Source: Parabacteroides merdae ATCC 43184 (GTDB taxonomy: Bacteria; Bacteroidota; Bacteroidia; Bacteroidales; Tannerellaceae). From it: a DNA stretch of 64,000 nt. Position 1 is the stretch's first letter; the number at the start of each line of letters is the position of its first letter. Below, in pieces: positions 28,228 through 36,507 of this stretch. The stretch spans positions 620,001-684,000 of the forward strand of contig NZ_CP102286.1 of assembly GCF_025151215.1 (NCBI RefSeq), in the 5' to 3' direction. The position numbers and the translations under genes are program-made. A model generated the notes under the pieces. It was not told the DNA's origin. It ran no database searches and saw only the letters and a list, made by a program, of their open reading frames with translations.

Positions 28228-30246
28228 ATGGAGTCGCTAAATCTAATAAAGAATGACCCTTGGCTGGCCCCCTATAAGGAGGCAATAGAAGGACGGTACC
28301 AATACGTGGTAAACAAAGAGAAGAACCTGACCGGTAACGGCAGACAGACGTTGTCGGAAATGGCTTCCGGGTATCTCTACTTCGGATTGCATAAGACAAA
28401 GAGTGGATGGGTTTTTCGTGAGTGGGCACCCAATGCTACTGCTATATATATGATTGGGACTTTCAACGAATGGAAGAAGGACGATCGGTATAAGTTGCAA
28501 CGGTTGGGCAATGGCATTTGGGAGATTGCGCTTGCTGAAGGTTTGCTGCGTCATGAAGACCTGTTCAAACTCCTAGTCGAGTGGGAAGGAGGCTGCGGGG
28601 AACGTATTCCTGCATGGATACGGCGTGTCGTTCAGGATGAAAATACCAAAATTTTCAGCGCGCAAGTATGGAATCCGGAGAAACCTTATGTGTTCAAGCA
28701 TAAACGGTTTAAGCCTAATGTCTCTCCATTGCTGATTTATGAATGTCATATCGGTATGGCTTCGAATGAAGAGAAAGTCGGCAGTTACGACGAATTCCGT
28801 CGTATGGTGCTGCCCCGTATTGCGAAGGAAGGATATAATGCCATTCAGATTATGGCTATCCAGGAACATCCTTATTATGGTTCGTTCGGTTATCATGTCA
28901 GCAGTTTTTTTGCCGCATCTTCCCGTTTTGGTACGCCGGAAGAACTGAAACAGTTGATAGACGAGGCTCATAGTATGGGGATTGCTGTGATTATGGATAT
29001 CGTACATAGTCATGCTGTCAAGAACGAAGTAGAAGGCCTCGGACGTTTCGATGGATCTTACACGCAATATTTTCTGGGCGGTGCCCGTCGCGAGCATCCG
29101 GCATGGGATTCCCTTTGTTTCGACTATGGAAAGAATGAAGTGCTTCATTTTTTGTTGTCGAACTGCAAATTCTGGCTGGACGAGTATAAATTCGACGGTT
29201 TCCGTTTTGATGGCGTGACCTCGATGCTTTATTACAGTCACGGACTGGGCGAAGCATTTTGTAATTATGCTGATTATTTTAACGGTCATCAGGATGGTGA
29301 TGCTATTGCGTATCTGACGTTGGCTAATAAGCTTATCCATGAAGTCAATAAGAATGCGATTACGATTGCCGAAGAAGTAAGCGGAATGCCCGGATTGGCT
29401 ACCAAATATGAAGATGGCGGTTATGGCTTCGACTACCGTATGGCAATGAATATCCCCGATTACTGGATCAAGACGATCAAGGAAAAGAAAGACGAAGACT
29501 GGCATCCTTCTTCCATCTGGTGGGAGACGACGAACCGCCGTGCTGACGAAAAGACAATCAGCTATGCGGAAAGTCATGACCAGGCGTTGGTGGGTGACAA
29601 GACGATCATTTTCCGTCTTATCGATGCCGACATGTATTGGCATATGCAGAAAGATGATCACAATTTTATGGTGGAACGGGGTGTAGCTTTGCATAAAATG
29701 ATCCGTCTGGTCACGGCCTCCACCATCAACGGCGGTTATCTGAACTTTATGGGGAATGAATTTGGCCATCCGGAATGGATCGATTTCCCGCGTGAAGGAA
29801 ATGGCTGGTCGCATAAGTATGCACGCCGCCAATGGGATTTGGTCGATAATATGGATTTGAAATATCATTTCTTAGGCGATTTCGATCGTGAAATGTTGGA
29901 ATTGATCCGTAGCGTGAAGAACTTCCAGTCCACTCCGATACAGAAAGTCTGGGATAACGATGAGGATCAGATTTTGGCTTATATGCGAAAAGACTTGGTG
30001 TTCGTATTCAATTTCAATCCGACAAAATCGTTTGCCGATTACGGTTTCCTTGTGCCTAAGGGTGAATATGAGGTGGTTCTGAATACCGATGCTAACCGAT
30101 TCGGTGGCTTCGGGCTCGCGGATGATACCATTCATCATTTCACGCAATTCGATCCATTGTATAAAAAAGAGAAAAAAGAATGGCTCAAATTATACATTCC
30201 GGCACGCAGCGCTGTTGTATTGAAGAAAGTAAAGAAAGCGAAATAA
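28228..30246 (+). CDS. glgB: 1,4-alpha-glucan (glycogen) branching enzyme, GH13
   Basis: Cytoplasmic enzyme that makes alpha-1,6 branches in glycogen. The ATG at 28228 (MESLNLIKNDPW) is chosen because the -7 box overlaps the alternative GTG at 28204. A carbohydrate-binding CBM48 domain (about 50-140, with FREWAPNATAIYMIGTFNEW) precedes the GH13 barrel. The catalytic residues are visible: D328 in FRFDGVTSM, E382/E383 in IAEEVSGMPG and D451 in AESHDQALVGD. The C-terminal beta domain ends near 672. The 672-residue length fits the eukaryote-like/Bacteroidota type rather than the longer E. coli enzyme. A perfect inverted repeat (30252-30309) separates it from manA. Confidence 0.94.
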   Translation: MESLNLIKNDPWLAPYKEAIEGRYQYVVNKEKNLTGNGRQTLSEMASGYLYFGLHKTKSGWVFREWAPNATAIYMIGTFNEWKKDDRYKLQRLGNGIWEIALAEGLLRHEDLFKLLVEWEGGCGERIPAWIRRVVQDENTKIFSAQVWNPEKPYVFKHKRFKPNVSPLLIYECHIGMASNEEKVGSYDEFRRMVLPRIAKEGYNAIQIMAIQEHPYYGSFGYHVSSFFAASSRFGTPEELKQLIDEAHSMGIAVIMDIVHSHAVKNEVEGLGRFDGSYTQYFLGGARREHPAWDSLCFDYGKNEVLHFLLSNCKFWLDEYKFDGFRFDGVTSMLYYSHGLGEAFCNYADYFNGHQDGDAIAYLTLANKLIHEVNKNAITIAEEVSGMPGLATKYEDGGYGFDYRMAMNIPDYWIKTIKEKKDEDWHPSSIWWETTNRRADEKTISYAESHDQALVGDKTIIFRLIDADMYWHMQKDDHNFMVERGVALHKMIRLVTASTINGGYLNFMGNEFGHPEWIDFPREGNGWSHKYARRQWDLVDNMDLKYHFLGDFDREMLELIRSVKNFQSTPIQKVWDNDEDQILAYMRKDLVFVFNFNPTKSFADYGFLVPKGEYEVVLNTDANRFGGFGLADDTIHHFTQFDPLYKKEKKEWLKLYIPARSAVVLKKVKKAK

Positions 30247-30251
30247 TTTGT

Positions 30252-30309
30252 GATTTATAATTTATGATTTGTGGTCAATGCGTAAATCATAAATCATAAA
30301 TTATAAATC
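30252..30309. repeat. Perfect 19-bp AT-rich inverted repeat between glgB and manA
   Basis: GATTTATAATTTATGATTT (30252-30270) is the exact reverse complement of 30291-30309, and the loop carries extra AAATCAT units. It could act as a terminator or a processing hairpin. Closely similar AAATCATAAATCAT sequence precedes yebC (38974-39006). Confidence 0.75.
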
Positions 30310-30329
30310 TGATAAATCAAAAATCAAAT

Positions 30330-31304
30330 ATGTTATATCCAATGACATTTAAGCCTATCCTCAAGAAGATTATCTGGGGAGGCTCTGACATTTGCCCGTT
30401 TAAGGGCATCACTCCGGTGCAGGAAGGTATTGGCGAAAGTTGGGAACTTTCACATGTAGAGGGCAATTATTCTGTTGTAGATAATGGTGCACTTGAAGGT
30501 AAAACGCTAGATGAACTGATCCGTACATATGGCAAGCAACTGTTAGGGGAAAAGGTGGTCGAACAATTTGGTTCCATATTCCCTTTGTTGATCAAGTTTA
30601 TCGATGCACGTGATAATTTGTCTATTCAGGTTCATCCGGATGATGAATTGGCAAAGAAACGCCATAATTCTTTTGGCAAGACAGAAATGTGGTATGTGAT
30701 CAATGCAGCCAAAGGTGCCGGCTTATATTCAGGCTTTTCAAAGCAGATCAATGCGGATGAATACGTGAAACGTGTCGAGGATAATACGATCATGGATGTG
30801 TTACAACGATACGAGGTGAATCCTGGCGATGTATTCTTCCTGCCCGCGGGCCGTGTACACGCTATCGGAGCCGGTTGCTTTATTGCTGAAATCCAGCAGA
30901 CGAGCAATATCACCTATCGTATATATGATTATGACCGTAAGGGACCGGATGGCAAAGGGCGTGAATTGCATACCGAACTGGCAAAGGATGCGATCGACTA
31001 TACCTTGTATCCGGACTACCGCACCCATTACAAAGCGCATACGAATGCGACTGTAGAGCTTGCAGCCTGCAAGTATTTTACAACGAATTTGCTGGATGTC
31101 GATACGATCATGGTTCGTGATTTCTCCGAACTGGATTCTTTCGTCGTTTATATTTGTATGGAGGGTAAAGCTTCTATCCGTGACAATAAAGGCAATGAAA
31201 TTTATATTCACCAAGGACAAACGGTCCTGATTCCGGCAGATACGGATGTCGTGACGATTTCACCGGTTCCGGGTGCCAAATTTATGGAGACGTATATTGG
31301 ATAA
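30330..31304 (+). CDS. manA: Mannose-6-phosphate isomerase, class I
   Basis: Zinc-dependent cupin enzyme interconverting mannose-6-phosphate and fructose-6-phosphate, linking mannose and GDP-mannose synthesis to glycolysis. Zinc ligands are recognisable: H102 in IQVHPDDE, E119 in GKTEMWYV and H177 in LPAGRVHAIGAG. The C-terminal cupin (about 225-324) ends TVLIPADTDVVTISP. Length (324 residues) matches the short bacterial type I enzymes rather than the ~390-residue E. coli ManA. It follows glgB in the same direction, so transcription may be shared; a bidirectional hairpin downstream separates it from GH3. Confidence 0.92.
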   Translation: MLYPMTFKPILKKIIWGGSDICPFKGITPVQEGIGESWELSHVEGNYSVVDNGALEGKTLDELIRTYGKQLLGEKVVEQFGSIFPLLIKFIDARDNLSIQVHPDDELAKKRHNSFGKTEMWYVINAAKGAGLYSGFSKQINADEYVKRVEDNTIMDVLQRYEVNPGDVFFLPAGRVHAIGAGCFIAEIQQTSNITYRIYDYDRKGPDGKGRELHTELAKDAIDYTLYPDYRTHYKAHTNATVELAACKYFTTNLLDVDTIMVRDFSELDSFVVYICMEGKASIRDNKGNEIYIHQGQTVLIPADTDVVTISPVPGAKFMETYIG

Positions 31305-31374
31305 GACCCATAGGGTTACGCCCTTTAACCTTATGGGTTAGGAGGCGTAATGCATAGGGTTATGGAATAGATAG

Positions 31375-31417
31375 AATGCCGCAGGTTTTTCCGGATTATC
31401 CGGAGACCTGCGGCATT
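31375..31417. terminator. Bidirectional terminator between manA and GH3
   Basis: A 12-bp perfect stem (31375-31386 with 31406-31417) lies between the convergent genes and has a T-rich tract on the plus side. A second hairpin (31306-31338, 12 bp with one wobble) precedes it immediately after the manA stop. Confidence 0.8.
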
Positions 31418-31422
31418 TGTTT

Positions 31423-34029
31423 TTATTCGATTGTCAACTCTAATCTCTCTAAGGCTTTTTCGTCTGATGAACCGCCGTAAAGTATCTGATATTTTCCGGG
31501 ACGGACTTCCATCGTTTGTGTATTGTCGTTAAAAGAGTGGAATGCTTCGGGTGTCAGCTCGATGTTGACTTCCTGGCTGTCGCCAGCTTTTACGTGTACA
31601 CGCAAGAAAGCCTTCAGCGCTTTGATCGGCCCTTCCGGATCGTTCGGATTTTTGATGTAGATTTGTGCGACTTCGTCACCATCCATTTTGCCGGTGTTGG
31701 CAATGTCGAACGTCAGTGTGACAGATTGGTCTTTGGTAATCTTGCCAGAAGACAGCTTCGCATTCCGATAGGCAAAGTTCGTGTAGCTCAAGCCGTATCC
31801 GAACGGATAAAGTGGTGTTTCGGTCATATAACGGTAGGTACGACCTTTCATGCTGTAATCTTCAAAGTCCGGCAACTGGTCGATCGATTTATAGAATGTG
31901 ACTGGCAAGCGACCTGACGGATTGTAGTCGCCAAACAGGATGTCGGCAACCGCTGTCCCGGCTTCTTGTCCGCCATACCAGGCATTCAGAATGGCGTCGA
32001 TGTTGGCGTCTTCCCAGTTTAAAGCCAGGGCACTACCCGTACAAAGCACGTAGACAACCGGTTTACCCGTTGCTTTCAGTGCTTTTACCATTTCTTGTTG
32101 TACTTTCGGTATCTCGATATTGGTGCGGTCTCCTTTCTTGAAACCTTCCACGTTGACCGGCATTTCTTCACCTTCCAAGCGAGGCGAAATACCTCCGACA
32201 TAGACAATCACATCTGCATCTTTGACTTTAGCGGCAGTGGCGGCATAATCGACAGGTCGACGCGTACCGATCTGGAAGTTGAGGTCAGCGCTACCCGTGC
32301 GTTGCATATATTCGATCTTGACAGGATATTTCTTTCCTTTTTCCGCATTCAGCATATACGTCTTTTCTGCCCCGTATTCGTTTTCCCAAACTTCGGCTAC
32401 TTTTTCATCTCCGATAAAGAGGCGGAAGGCGTCGTTTCCTGACAACTTGATCTCAACCTGTTCCGTCTCTGGTGCTTCAAACTCGCCGGTAAAACGTGCT
32501 GTGAAGTTTGTCAGGTTTACATTCGGTGCGAACTGCGTGTTTCCGCCTGTCGTATAATGTAATTGGCTTGCTAAACCTTTATAAACGGCTTCTCCCTTGA
32601 ATTCCGTATTGTTGTAGAATTCGGAGGCGAATCCCTGTCCGGCAGGGGAGGTGATGTGGTTGCCCAAGTCTTGTATTACGAAGTCAGCCGCATGATTACA
32701 TCCTAATTCGTAGATTACTTCTGTATCGGGCACTTTGTTGCGGATACCTTCCAATATTGTTACGGTATGCGTCGGGAAGCCGTTGTAGTTCGCCCAAAGC
32801 ATGGTCGAGTCGGCGGCATTCGGACCGACAACTGCAATTTTCCGGATCGTTTTACTCAGTGGAAGTGTGTTATTCTTGTTCTTCAGCAGCACCATACTCT
32901 TATGCGCCATTTCGAGTGCTTGTGCCACATGTTCGGGGCTTTCCACCACGTTGTATGGGATTTGAGCATAAGGAACCCGCTCGTCCGGATCGAACATGCC
33001 TAATTCAAAACGACCTTTCAGCAGGCGGCGTAGGGAGACATCCAGATCATTTTCGGATATCTTTCCCTCCTTCAAAGCTTTGATCAAAGCTTTATAGCTG
33101 TTGCCGCATTCCAGGTCAGTCCCGTTCAGGACAGCATCTGCAGAAGCGCTTTCCGCATCGGGATGTGTTTCGTGGCGAGGCGTGCGTTCGTCCCGTTGCC
33201 AGAAGTCGTTGATCGCACCGCAGTCGGAAAGGATGATGTTTTCATATCCCCAACTATTCCGAAGGATGTCGATGAGCAGTTTGTCGCTACTACAGCAGGG
33301 TTTGCCTTGATAGCGATTGTAGGCGCACATGACTTCCTGTACATTTCCTTTTTTTACCAAAGCCTCGAAAGCTGGCAGGTAGGTTTGCCATAAATCACGG
33401 GGCGTCACTGTGACGTCAAATTCGTGACGGTTCCATTCCGGTCCGCTATGGACTGCATAATGCTTGGCGCAAGCATGTGTCTTAAAGTATTTCGGATCGT
33501 CTCCCTGCAAGCCTTTCACTACGGCAACCCCCATCCGTTCTGTCAAGTACGGATCTTCTCCATAGGTTTCCATGCCACGGCCCCAGCGGGGATCACGGAA
33601 GATATTGATATTCGGCGTCCAAAAGGTCAAGCCTTTGTAGCGGTCATATTCTTTATTTTTTTGATACTGATGGTATTTGGCGCGAGCTTCGTCGCTCACC
33701 ATCGTAAATGTTTCGTACAGTGCGTCGTCGTCGAAAGTAGCCGCCATCGCGATAGCCTGTGGGAAAACAGTCGCTTTTCCGGCACGTGCGACACCGTGCA
33801 AGGCTTCGTTCCACCAATCGTATTCGGGTATACCGAGGCGTTCGATTGCCGGAGTCGTATTCATCATTTGCCCGATCTTCTCTTCGGCAGTCAGACGTTT
33901 CAAGAGGTCGTCTATGCGTTCGTCGATAGGGAGATCAGGATTGCGAAACGGATAATCTTCTTGTCTTTGGCTACAAGAAACAGACAGCAATAATGTTAGT
34001 GCTGCTACCGTCAGATGTTTCATTCTCAT
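31423..34029 (-). CDS. GH3 beta-glycosidase lipoprotein (beta-xylosidase/glucosidase-like, PA14 insertion)
   Basis: Retaining exo-glycosidase with a lipoprotein signal (lipobox LLSVSCS). Order: a TIM-barrel N-domain with FRDPRWGRGMETYGEDP, KHYAVHSGPEWNRHEFD and nucleophile D269 in ILSDCGAIND; an alpha/beta-sandwich domain carrying a PA14-like insertion (about 465-590); and a fibronectin III-like C-terminal domain (about 780-860). The AVHSGPE and ECGNSYKALIKALKEG patterns recall xylosidase-type GH3 enzymes (Xyl3A group), but beta-glucosidase activity is also possible. It has its own TAGCTTTG box and a leader of roughly 80 nt. There are no susCD genes beside it, so it is an orphan glycosidase. 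Confidence 0.9.
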   Translation of the reverse strand: MRMKHLTVAALTLLLSVSCSQRQEDYPFRNPDLPIDERIDDLLKRLTAEEKIGQMMNTTPAIERLGIPEYDWWNEALHGVARAGKATVFPQAIAMAATFDDDALYETFTMVSDEARAKYHQYQKNKEYDRYKGLTFWTPNINIFRDPRWGRGMETYGEDPYLTERMGVAVVKGLQGDDPKYFKTHACAKHYAVHSGPEWNRHEFDVTVTPRDLWQTYLPAFEALVKKGNVQEVMCAYNRYQGKPCCSSDKLLIDILRNSWGYENIILSDCGAINDFWQRDERTPRHETHPDAESASADAVLNGTDLECGNSYKALIKALKEGKISENDLDVSLRRLLKGRFELGMFDPDERVPYAQIPYNVVESPEHVAQALEMAHKSMVLLKNKNNTLPLSKTIRKIAVVGPNAADSTMLWANYNGFPTHTVTILEGIRNKVPDTEVIYELGCNHAADFVIQDLGNHITSPAGQGFASEFYNNTEFKGEAVYKGLASQLHYTTGGNTQFAPNVNLTNFTARFTGEFEAPETEQVEIKLSGNDAFRLFIGDEKVAEVWENEYGAEKTYMLNAEKGKKYPVKIEYMQRTGSADLNFQIGTRRPVDYAATAAKVKDADVIVYVGGISPRLEGEEMPVNVEGFKKGDRTNIEIPKVQQEMVKALKATGKPVVYVLCTGSALALNWEDANIDAILNAWYGGQEAGTAVADILFGDYNPSGRLPVTFYKSIDQLPDFEDYSMKGRTYRYMTETPLYPFGYGLSYTNFAYRNAKLSSGKITKDQSVTLTFDIANTGKMDGDEVAQIYIKNPNDPEGPIKALKAFLRVHVKAGDSQEVNIELTPEAFHSFNDNTQTMEVRPGKYQILYGGSSDEKALERLELTIE

Positions 34030-34118
34030 GTTATTAAATTTTAGATATTGTATGCTTTACGTTTTATCTTATTGTAAGATGTTTGTTATTAGCCATTTAT
34101 TATGATAAATTATATTGC

Positions 34119-34126
34119 AAAGCTAA
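34119..34126 (-). promoter_or_regulatory. -7 box of GH3 promoter
   Basis: TAGCTTTG on the minus strand, about 90 bp upstream of the GH3 ATG, implying a long leader. Confidence 0.5.
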
Positions 34127-34198
34127 TGGTTTACTTGCATTTCTTCAAGTAGAATTACTTAAAATAGGTTACTTCGTCCGTTATTTTAGCAAATGTCC

Positions 34199-34206
34199 TA
34201 TTTTTG
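34199..34206 (+). promoter_or_regulatory. -7 box of DUF4595 lipoprotein promoter
   Basis: TATTTTTG, 28 bp before the ATG. Confidence 0.6.
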
Positions 34207-34234
34207 TAAGATCGAATAATAAAAAGAAAGAGAG

Positions 34235-35113
34235 ATGAAGAAATTTTTAAGTGTGCTTTTGATGGTGGCAGGTCTTATGTCTTGTGGAGATGATGATAAG
34301 CCGTTTATTCCTGAGTTGAACAAGCTGACGAGTGTTACATGTACGAAAAACGGAAATGCTTTTTTTAACGCGAATATCACTTATGACCAGGACAAGCAAA
34401 TCAATCGGATTATATTAAATACGGAAGGAAATCAGTTTACTGATAATTATATTATTGTAGACAAGACGATTTCCGTAAGTGGCGTGAAGATGATCGATGG
34501 TTCTCCGACTAATCCCTTTGTCCATACAGTTTACACGCTAAGCGGAAATATGATTGCGGCCAAGGAAGAAAAATCTGAAAACAAGTATATGAGTAATGCT
34601 GTGTATACGGCTGTAGAAAACAGGTACACCTATAGTTCTAATTGGCTGAAATCAGTTTCGCAGATTATCCAGTGGCCGAATGAGGACGGTTCGGGTTATC
34701 AGATAAGAGAACTAGGTGAGGTGGATCGCTATTCGTGGGAAAATGGAAATGCGGTGCATTATGCTTATCTGCCACAGAAAGAGATTACATATGAATATAA
34801 TTCTCAATTACGTCCAGAGAACTTTCCGTTCCGAGTTGTCAATTCATTTCAACCGGTCGGCTTTGATGTGATTTCTCCGTTGAACCTGCTCTATGGGAAG
34901 ATGAATCAGAATCTGCCAACCCGTGCCTATTGGTATAATGTCTCCGATGCAACGGATATTTGTGCCGAATATACATTCCGCTATACGTTGACCGGCGATT
35001 ATATCACAGGCATGACGATTGAAGAAAAGATCAATCCCGTGAATGGTGCAACTGCGGAAAATAACACGTATGAATATGAGTTTATCTATAATTTCGTGGT
35101 AGAGCAGAAGTAG
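34235..35113 (+). CDS. DUF4595-type lipoprotein of unknown function
   Basis: Predicted lipoprotein: MKKFLSVLLMVAGLMSCG ends in a lipobox (LMSC, C17) followed by acidic DDD, consistent with surface export in Bacteroidota. The remainder is beta-rich with repeated Tyr/Phe patterns (ITYDQDKQINRIILN, VYTAVENRYTYSSNWLKSV, TYEYEFIYNF), resembling the DUF4595 family of repeated beta-hairpins. No catalytic motif is seen. It has its own promoter, and the convergent trmD ends 6 bp downstream. The family call is from memory and moderate; lipoprotein nature is well supported. Confidence 0.72.
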   Translation: MKKFLSVLLMVAGLMSCGDDDKPFIPELNKLTSVTCTKNGNAFFNANITYDQDKQINRIILNTEGNQFTDNYIIVDKTISVSGVKMIDGSPTNPFVHTVYTLSGNMIAAKEEKSENKYMSNAVYTAVENRYTYSSNWLKSVSQIIQWPNEDGSGYQIRELGEVDRYSWENGNAVHYAYLPQKEITYEYNSQLRPENFPFRVVNSFQPVGFDVISPLNLLYGKMNQNLPTRAYWYNVSDATDICAEYTFRYTLTGDYITGMTIEEKINPVNGATAENNTYEYEFIYNFVVEQK

Positions 35114-35119
35114 GACAAT

Positions 35120-35797
35120 TTACTTCAATAAATCGGGGCGTAGCCGGGCTGTCCTTTCTTGAGCTTGCCCGAGACGCCATTCTTCAATTTTGCGTTGGTG
35201 CCCGGACAGAAGGACGTCGGGAACTTTCCAGCCGTTGTAATCGGCAGGCCGGGTATAGACTGGGGGAGCTAGCAAATTATCCTGGAACGAGTCGGAGAGG
35301 GCACTTTGCTCGTCGCCGATTGCTCCGGGAATAAGACGTACGACGGCATCTGTGATGATGGCGGCAGCCAACTCGCCTCCTGTCAGGACATAATCACCAA
35401 CAGATATTTCCTTTGTTATCAGATGTTCGCGGATGCGGTAGTCGATTCCTTTGTAATGTCCGCAAAGGATGATCAGATTGTTCAGCATCGACATGCTGTT
35501 TGCCATCGGCTGGTTGAAGGTTTCCCCATCTGGCGATGTGTAAATAACTTCATCATAATCCCTTTCGCTTTTCAAAGCCGAGATGGCCCGGTCGATAGGT
35601 TCGATCTGCATAACCATGCCGGCTTCACCCCCGAAAGGATAATCATCCACACGCCGCCATTTGTTGGTCGTGTAATCCCGCAGATTGTGTAAATGTATTT
35701 CAGCCAAACCTTTGTCTTGTGCCCGTTTCACAATGGAACAGTTTACCATTCCTTCGATCATCTCGGGAAGTACGGTCAGTATATCAATGCGCATCAT
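35120..35797 (-). CDS. trmD: tRNA (guanine37-N1)-methyltransferase
   Basis: SpoU-TrmD (trefoil-knot) enzyme that methylates G37 next to the anticodon of a subset of tRNAs, preventing frameshifting. Characteristic stretches: [25 protein letters not shown] (substrate loop), [12 protein letters not shown], and the knot segment [16 protein letters not shown]. The C-terminal helical domain begins near [12 protein letters not shown]. Either of two adjacent ATGs (35797 or 35794) could be used; the second gives MRIDILT. It stands alone here, not in the rpsP-rimM-trmD-rplS operon of many bacteria. Repeat element B lies upstream. Confidence 0.95.
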   Translation of the reverse strand: MMRIDILTVLPEMIEGMVNCSIVKRAQDKGLAEIHLHNLRDYTTNKWRRVDDYPFGGEAGMVMQIEPIDRAISALKSERDYDEVIYTSPDGETFNQPMANSMSMLNNLIILCGHYKGIDYRIREHLITKEISVGDYVLTGGELAAAIITDAVVRLIPGAIGDEQSALSDSFQDNLLAPPVYTRPADYNGWKVPDVLLSGHQRKIEEWRLGQAQERTARLRPDLLK

Positions 35798-35892
35798 ATT
35801 TTATTTCAGATTTATGGTGCAAATGTAGGAGATTTCCCAAAGTCTGCAAAATAAAGTTTTGTAAGCATGGATTTTTAGTTTTTTGCAAAACA

Positions 35893-36425
35893 ACTATCAT
35901 ACTATCATAAATGAATTTATATGCTTGTAAAACAGTGTGTTATTCTATGATAGTTCTTGCTTTTAACTATCATTTATCTATCATAACTATCATGGGTAAA
36001 AGTGATAATGTGTTATATATCAATATTTTATTAAATGTCAGATGTGTTCTGAAGCTGATACAAAATAGATTAAAGAGGCTCGTTTTTTCATGAAGACAAG
36101 CTACTTTTTTGGTGAAAACAACTTGAAAAGTTTCTTCAGACCCGGGTGGAAGGGTATGGGAGATCCGGGTGTGGAGGAGGTGGAGACCCGGGTCTACGTG
36201 AAACCGAAACGGGGATGTGGAGCTGTTTATCTGCCTTGTTTGAGGAGATTTTATGCACTGTTTCTGATTATAATCCAGTGGAATACCTGCTTTTTAAACA
36301 CAAACAGTTCCTTATACTTGTAGATGGCCATTATGAATCAAGAATGCATAAATAACTATTGTCAATGATATTTGATCACGGTTTTGGTGCGGTTGCCCTG
36401 AAGAAACTACTTGAAACTATCATAT
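35893..36425. repeat. Intergenic repeat element B: CTATCAT repeats plus tandem AGAYCCGGGT units
   Basis: This occupies most of the 710-bp gap between trmD and pheT. CTATCAT occurs at 35894, 35902, 35967, 35978 and 35987, inverted within CTATGATAG at 35945-35953, and once more near 36417. Three AGAYCCGGGT units start exactly 23 bp apart at 36138, 36161 and 36184. An 11-bp inverted repeat (36129-36139 with 36398-36408) brackets the second half. The spacing of the first motifs (8, 65, 11) mirrors element A (8, 66, 11). The short ORFs inside look random. Confidence 0.75.
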
Positions 36426-36440
36426 TTGAATAATTATTTG

Positions 36441-36448
36441 TACTTTTG
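36441..36448 (+). promoter_or_regulatory. -7 box of pheT promoter
   Basis: TACTTTTG, 59 bp before the pheT ATG and just outside element B. Confidence 0.5.
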
Positions 36449-36507
36449 TCCGTCAATTTGGCGTAGGCCGGACGGCCCCGTCTCTTTACTGAATAAATTT
36501 TAAAGCG

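Noticed and set aside
28573..29868. 431-codon open frame on the minus strand inside glgB
   Set aside because: It is fully antisense to a well-supported GH13 gene, has no family likeness and no promoter of its own; a shadow of codon use.
36090..36355. Two short overlapping frames in element B
   Set aside because: Their translations follow the repeat units and show no domain or signal; the repeats explain the sequence better.
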